A DNA stretch of 64,000 nucleotides from positions 186,001 through 250,000 of the forward strand of contig NZ_CP009110.1 in assembly GCF_000739085.1 (NCBI RefSeq), written 5' to 3'. Of the stretch, positions 60,750-64,000 are shown piece by piece. The position numbers and the translations under genes were made by a program. The DNA comes from Amycolatopsis methanolica 239. Lineage in GTDB: Bacteria; Actinomycetota; Actinomycetes; Mycobacteriales; Pseudonocardiaceae. Numbering within the stretch: the stretch's first letter is position 1; every line of letters starts with the position of its first letter. The notes under the pieces are model-generated. The model was not told the origin of the DNA. It did not search any database and saw nothing but the letters and a program-made list of their open reading frames with translations.

Positions 60750-61232
60750 TCACGAGCCGGACTCCGGCGAAACATCGGTCACACCTTGTTCGCGGAAGAC
60801 AACCCACTTGAGCATCACGAAGTTGATGGCGGTCGCCGTGCCCTGCGAGATCACCCACGCGACGGTCGGCTTGAACGCGAACTCGCCGAGCACGTGCAAC
60901 ATCAGCGCGTTCACGCCGACGGCCACGAAGAAAGTGACGCCGTACAGCAGGACGAAGCCGCCGATCTGACCCTTGCCGTCTTTGCGGCCACCGGAGAACG
61001 TGAACTTCCGGTTAAGGAAAAAGGCGGTCGTGGTGCCGACGATGAAACTGATCGCACGCGCCACCGTGTCCCACGGAGCGTAATCAAGTCCGATCGCTCG
61101 TAACACCGTGTAGGTACCGAGATCGAGCAACGCGCAAAATCCGCCGATCAGCGCGAATCGCACCAACTGGCCGAGCAGGCCCGGGCTCGCCTTCGCCGTC
61201 ACTGCCTGCTCCTGCGGTTCCGTAGACACCAC
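60750..61232 (-). CDS. GtrA family membrane protein (Rv3789-like)
   Basis: The 160-residue protein has four transmembrane helices, including LVRFALIGGFCALLDLGTYT, ISFIVGTTTAFFLNRKFTF, GFVLLYGVTFFVAVGVNALM and SQGTATAINFVMLKWVVF. The NRKFTF motif is the mark of the GtrA family. In mycobacteria the GtrA protein next to dprE1 has been proposed as a flippase for decaprenylphosphoryl-arabinose, or as an anchor for a priming protein. It is divergent from dprE1 by 94 bp and 67 bp upstream of glfT2 on the same strand, so it heads a two-gene unit. Start GTG 61232 or GTG 61229. Confidence 0.92.
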   Translation of the reverse strand: MVSTEPQEQAVTAKASPGLLGQLVRFALIGGFCALLDLGTYTVLRAIGLDYAPWDTVARAISFIVGTTTAFFLNRKFTFSGGRKDGKGQIGGFVLLYGVTFFVAVGVNALMLHVLGEFAFKPTVAWVISQGTATAINFVMLKWVVFREQGVTDVSPESGS

Positions 61233-61326
61233 TGCACTACCTCGCCAGCGTGCGATTTCCAGGACTGGAAAAGTGTAGAAGCGCCTCGGTCAAAGCCGCC
61301 CCCCGGGGATGGTTACCCTGGTCCGG

Positions 61327-62700
61327 GTGAACACGACACCGCATACCGAGCGGCGGACACTCACCGGGTGGGGTCGCACCGCCCCGACCGTCGCAGACGT
61401 GCTGACCACGCCGGACGTGGAGACGATCGCCCGCGCGGTGGCGCAGGCCGGCGAGCGCGGCGTGATCGCCCGTGGGCTCGGCCGCTCCTACGGGGACCCG
61501 GCGCAGAACGCCGGTGGTCTCGTCATCGACATGACCGCCCTGAACACGATCCACTCGATCAACCCGGACACCGGAGAGGTCGACCTGGACGCCGGGGTGA
61601 GCCTCGACCAGCTGATGAAGGCCGCGCTGCCCTACGGTCTGTGGGTCCCGGTGCTGCCCGGAACGCGCCAGGTGACCATCGGTGGCGCGATCGCCAACGA
61701 CATCCACGGCAAGAACCACCACAGCGCGGGCAGCTTCGGCAACCACGTGCTGTCGATGGACCTGGTGACGGCGGACGGCCAGATCCGCACGCTGACCCCG
61801 GAGGGCCCCGAGTCGGAGCTGTTCTGGGCGACGGTCGCGGGCATCGGCCTGACCGGCATCATCGTGCGCGCGAAGATCCGCATGAAGAAGACCGAGAGCG
61901 CCTACTTCATCGTGGACGCGGACCGCACGTCGAGCCTGGACGAGACCCTGGAGCTGTTCAGCAACGGGTCCGACCTGAACTACGACTACTCGATGTCGGT
62001 GCCGGACCTCATCAACTCCGACAGCCGCCTCGGCCGGGCCACGTTCTCCCGCGGCTCGCTGGCCAAGCTGGACCAGCTGCCGCCGAAGCTGCAGGCCGAT
62101 CCGCTGAAGTTCGACGCGCCGCAGCTGATGACGCTGCCCGACGTGTTCCCCAACGGCCTCGGCAACAAGCTGACGTTCGGGATGCTGAACAACATCTGGC
62201 AGCGCACGGTGCCGAAGAAGGGCGCACGCGGCAAGATCCAGAACCTGACGCAGTTCTACCACCCGCTGGACATGCTCAGCGAGTGGAACCGCGCATACGG
62301 TTCCAAGGGTTTCCTGCAGTACCAGTTCTCCGTGCCGTTCGGTCGCGAGGACGCGTTGAAGGACCTGTGCCGCAAGATCGCGACGTCGGGCCACTACTCG
62401 TTCCTGAACGTGTTCAAGCGGATGGGCGAAGGCAACCGCGCGCCGCTGTCCTGGCCGTCGCCGGGTTGGATGCTGTCGGTGGACTTCCCGATCAAGGACG
62501 GCCTCGGCCGCTTCTGCACCGAACTCGACGAAGACGTCCTGGCCGCCGGTGGGCGGCTGTACACCGCGAAGGACTCGCGCACCACGCCGGAGACCTTCGC
62601 GAAGATGTACCCCCGGCTGGAGGAGTGGCGCAAGATCCGCCAGTCGGTCGACCCCGAGGGCGTGTTCGCGTCCGACATGAGCCGGAGGCTTGAACTGTGA
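61327..62700 (+). CDS. dprE1: Decaprenylphosphoryl-beta-D-ribose 2-oxidase
   Basis: DprE1 oxidises decaprenylphosphoryl-ribose at C2 with FAD, the first half of the epimerisation to the arabinose donor. The 457-residue protein has a vanillyl-alcohol-oxidase-type FAD domain ([39 protein letters not shown]) and a substrate domain. The active-site Lys is kept in [18 protein letters not shown]. The residue equal to the benzothiazinone-reactive Cys387 of M. tuberculosis is Ser384 ([13 protein letters not shown]; codon at 62476-62478). GTG 61327 gives [16 protein letters not shown]; the ATG at 61309 is less likely. Its stop overlaps dprE2 in GTGA. Confidence 0.96.
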   Translation: MNTTPHTERRTLTGWGRTAPTVADVLTTPDVETIARAVAQAGERGVIARGLGRSYGDPAQNAGGLVIDMTALNTIHSINPDTGEVDLDAGVSLDQLMKAALPYGLWVPVLPGTRQVTIGGAIANDIHGKNHHSAGSFGNHVLSMDLVTADGQIRTLTPEGPESELFWATVAGIGLTGIIVRAKIRMKKTESAYFIVDADRTSSLDETLELFSNGSDLNYDYSMSVPDLINSDSRLGRATFSRGSLAKLDQLPPKLQADPLKFDAPQLMTLPDVFPNGLGNKLTFGMLNNIWQRTVPKKGARGKIQNLTQFYHPLDMLSEWNRAYGSKGFLQYQFSVPFGREDALKDLCRKIATSGHYSFLNVFKRMGEGNRAPLSWPSPGWMLSVDFPIKDGLGRFCTELDEDVLAAGGRLYTAKDSRTTPETFAKMYPRLEEWRKIRQSVDPEGVFASDMSRRLEL

Positions 62701-63455
62701 TCGACGCTGTTGGCAACCCCCAGTCGCTGCTGCTGCTCGGCGGCACGTCGGACATCGCGCTGGCCATCGCGCAGAAGTACCTCGCGGACGCGCCCGAGCT
62801 GCGCGTCGTGCTGGCGGCACGGGCGTCCGAGCGCCGCAAGCTGGCCGCGGAGAAGCTGCGCGCGGCAGGCGCCTCGGTGTCCGAAGTGGACTTCGACGCG
62901 AAGGACACCGCGTCCCACCCCGCGGTGCTGGACCAGGCGTTCGCGCAGGGTGACATCGACGTGGCCGTGGTGGCGTTCGGCCTGCTCGGCGACAACGAGG
63001 AGGCGTGGCAGAACCACGCCACCGCGGTCGAGCTGGCCACGGTGAACTACACCGCGGCGGTGTCGGTCGGCGTGGCGCTGGCGGACAAGCTCAAGAAGCA
63101 GGGCCACGGTTCGGTGATCGCGCTGTCCTCTGTGGCCGGTGAGCGCGTGCGGCGGTCGAACTTCGTGTACGGCTCGACCAAGGCCGGCTTCGACGGGTTC
63201 TACCTCGGCCTCGGCGAGGCGCTGGCGCCGTTCGGCGTCAAGGTCACGGTCGTGCGGCCGGGCCAGGTCAAGACGAAGATGACCGAGGGCCTCGGCAAGG
63301 CGCCGCTGGAGCAGACGGCCGAGCAGGTCGCCGAAATCGCCGTCGACGCGGCGCGCAAGGGCAAGGACCTGGTGTGGGCGCCCGGCGCGTTCCGCGCGGT
63401 CATGTCGGTGCTGCGGCACGTGCCGCGGCCGATCTTCCGCAAACTGCCGATCTGA
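62697..63455 (+). CDS. dprE2: Decaprenylphosphoryl-2-keto-D-erythro-pentose reductase
   Basis: DprE2 is a short-chain dehydrogenase that reduces the DprE1 product with NADH to decaprenylphosphoryl-D-arabinose, the only arabinofuranose donor known in these bacteria. The 252-residue protein has the nucleotide motif [17 protein letters not shown] near its start, the catalytic Ser in [14 protein letters not shown], and Tyr-x3-Lys in [14 protein letters not shown]. The C-terminus [20 protein letters not shown] is typical of the enzyme. GTG 62697 overlaps the dprE1 stop, which couples both halves of the reaction. A strong terminator follows 14 bp after the stop. Confidence 0.96.
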   Translation: MIDAVGNPQSLLLLGGTSDIALAIAQKYLADAPELRVVLAARASERRKLAAEKLRAAGASVSEVDFDAKDTASHPAVLDQAFAQGDIDVAVVAFGLLGDNEEAWQNHATAVELATVNYTAAVSVGVALADKLKKQGHGSVIALSSVAGERVRRSNFVYGSTKAGFDGFYLGLGEALAPFGVKVTVVRPGQVKTKMTEGLGKAPLEQTAEQVAEIAVDAARKGKDLVWAPGAFRAVMSVLRHVPRPIFRKLPI

Positions 63456-63468
63456 TCGTTCCACGCGA

Positions 63469-63505
63469 AAGGCCCCGGGCACTCGAGGTGCCCGGGGCCT
63501 TTTTC
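63469..63505 (+). terminator. Rho-independent terminator after dprE2
   Basis: AAGGCCCCGGGCA at 63469-63481 pairs with 63489-63501 across a 7-nt loop and runs into TTTTT at 63500-63504. It ends the dprE1-dprE2 transcript and may also serve the convergent gene at 63530. Confidence 0.92.
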
Positions 63506-63529
63506 ACGTCTGGCAGGTCGGAAGCCGCT

Positions 63530-63892
63530 TCAGTCCAGCGGCTCCAGCAACAAGAGCGGGATCCGGCGGTCGGTCTTCCGCTGCCACTCCAGATACGTCG
63601 GCCAGACCGCGACGCCGTACTCCCACCACTCGCGCCGCTCCTCGCCGTCTAGCTCGCGGGCGACACAGGGTTTCTTGACCGGGCCGTCCTGCAGCTCCAC
63701 CACCGGATGCGCGCGGATGTTGCTGACCCAGCCCGGATTCGCGCGGCCGCCGCCGTTGGACGCGACCGCGAGGTACTTCCCGTCCTTCTCGATCCGCATG
63801 ATCGGCGACTTGCGGATTTTGCCGGTCTTGGTGCCGGCGGTCGTGATCACGATGATCGGGCCTCCGCCGGGCTCTCCCCCCGGAGGGATCAC
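63530..63892 (-). CDS. Deazaflavin-dependent nitroreductase family protein (Ddn/DUF385), short N-terminus
   Basis: The 120-residue protein belongs to the F420H2-dependent Ddn family with a split beta-barrel. Seen are PIIVITTAGTKTGKIRKSPI with the phosphate-binding Lys/Arg, YLAVASNGGGRANPGWVSNI, and the end EWWEYGVAVWPTYLEWQRKT then DRRIPLLLLEPLD. Relatives carry a further N-terminal helix of 25-30 residues ahead of this strand. Here a stop codon lies directly before GTG 63892, and no such helix is found in the other frames, so the N-terminus is truncated or naturally short. The family reduces nitroimidazoles, quinones and similar compounds. It converges with dprE2. Confidence 0.8.
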   Translation of the reverse strand: MIPPGGEPGGGPIIVITTAGTKTGKIRKSPIMRIEKDGKYLAVASNGGGRANPGWVSNIRAHPVVELQDGPVKKPCVARELDGEERREWWEYGVAVWPTYLEWQRKTDRRIPLLLLEPLD

Positions 63893-63948
63893 TCATGTCC
63901 AGCACAAGGCGGTGAGCCGCCGTGCTATTCCCGCCGGCCGCGTTCTCG

Positions 63949-64000
63949 TCAGTAGCGGAAGAAGCGTTCCCGCTGCCCCTGCCGCACCAGCTTGAGCCAC
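63949..64000 (-). CDS. C-terminal end of a gene running off the window
   Basis: On the minus strand the last bases read WLKLVRQGQRERFFRY followed by a TGA stop at 63949-63951. The basic, aromatic composition looks like a real protein tail, and the stop lies 57 bp before the next start on the same strand (63892). Only about 16 residues are visible, so the product cannot be named. Confidence 0.35.
   Translation of the reverse strand, partial: WLKLVRQGQRERFFRY

Noticed and set aside
63893..63948. Missing N-terminal helix of the Ddn-like protein in another frame
   Set aside because: All three frames were read and none gives the usual helix before the first beta-strand; a simple one-base error does not explain the short N-terminus.

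Overview
The window is chromosomal DNA of a high-GC actinobacterium. The gene content and order point to a Pseudonocardiaceae member, most likely Amycolatopsis or a close relative. Codon third positions are almost all G or C. The order pheA, histidine phosphatase, metallopeptidase, septum-formation protein, serS, HAD phosphatase, glf, PAP2 phosphatase, ubiA, aftA, glfT2, gtrA, dprE1, dprE2 is an expanded version of the M. tuberculosis Rv3789-Rv3838c region. No mycolate genes are visible, which fits an arabinogalactan-bearing, mycolate-free genus.

Layout. Positions 1-4.6 kb hold a partial carboxylesterase, an AlbA_2/Schlafen-type ATP-binding protein that looks 5'-truncated, a badly broken DUF2075 nuclease-helicase gene with an internal inverted segment, a MazG-like pyrophosphohydrolase and a DUF3024 protein. 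Positions 4.7-9.4 kb hold a two-gene cassette of unknown function that has been duplicated in tandem (A1-B1-A2-B2). Positions 9.4-25.6 kb hold housekeeping genes (coaA, pheA, serS), secreted or lipoprotein genes, an acyl-CoA synthetase, an MFS exporter, a YgiB/YgiC/DUF350-like trio, a haloalkane dehalogenase and an Asp/Glu racemase-like enzyme. Positions 25.6-28.6 kb hold L-2-hydroxyglutarate dehydrogenase and a ferredoxin plus ferredoxin reductase pair.

Positions 29.0-43.0 kb form a copper-related accessory region. An apparently functional YcnI + CopC-CopD pair is followed by a domesticated IS630-type winged-HTH protein, a Pro-rich membrane protein and a cupredoxin/beta-propeller protein. 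After these comes a second YcnI-CopCD-PepSY operon whose proteins have lost the predicted copper ligands. A truncated IS630 element, a second winged-HTH paralogue, an MmpS-like protein and a second Pro-rich membrane protein close the region.

Positions 43.1-64 kb are mainly cell-envelope genes: a DegT aminotransferase with an N-terminal frameshift, an AMP-ligase, two GT-C membrane glycosyltransferases, and the decaprenylphosphoryl-arabinose/arabinogalactan genes. DprE1 makes the oxidised epimerisation intermediate, DprE2 reduces it to the arabinose donor, UbiA and the PAP2 phosphatase supply the decaprenylphosphoryl-ribose precursor, Glf supplies UDP-Galf for GlfT2, and AftA primes arabinan on the galactan. 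Three intergenic regions (25.6, 45.8 and 57.8 kb) are filled with GC-rich degenerate repeats.

All calls come from reading translated sequence and recalled family knowledge; no database search was possible.
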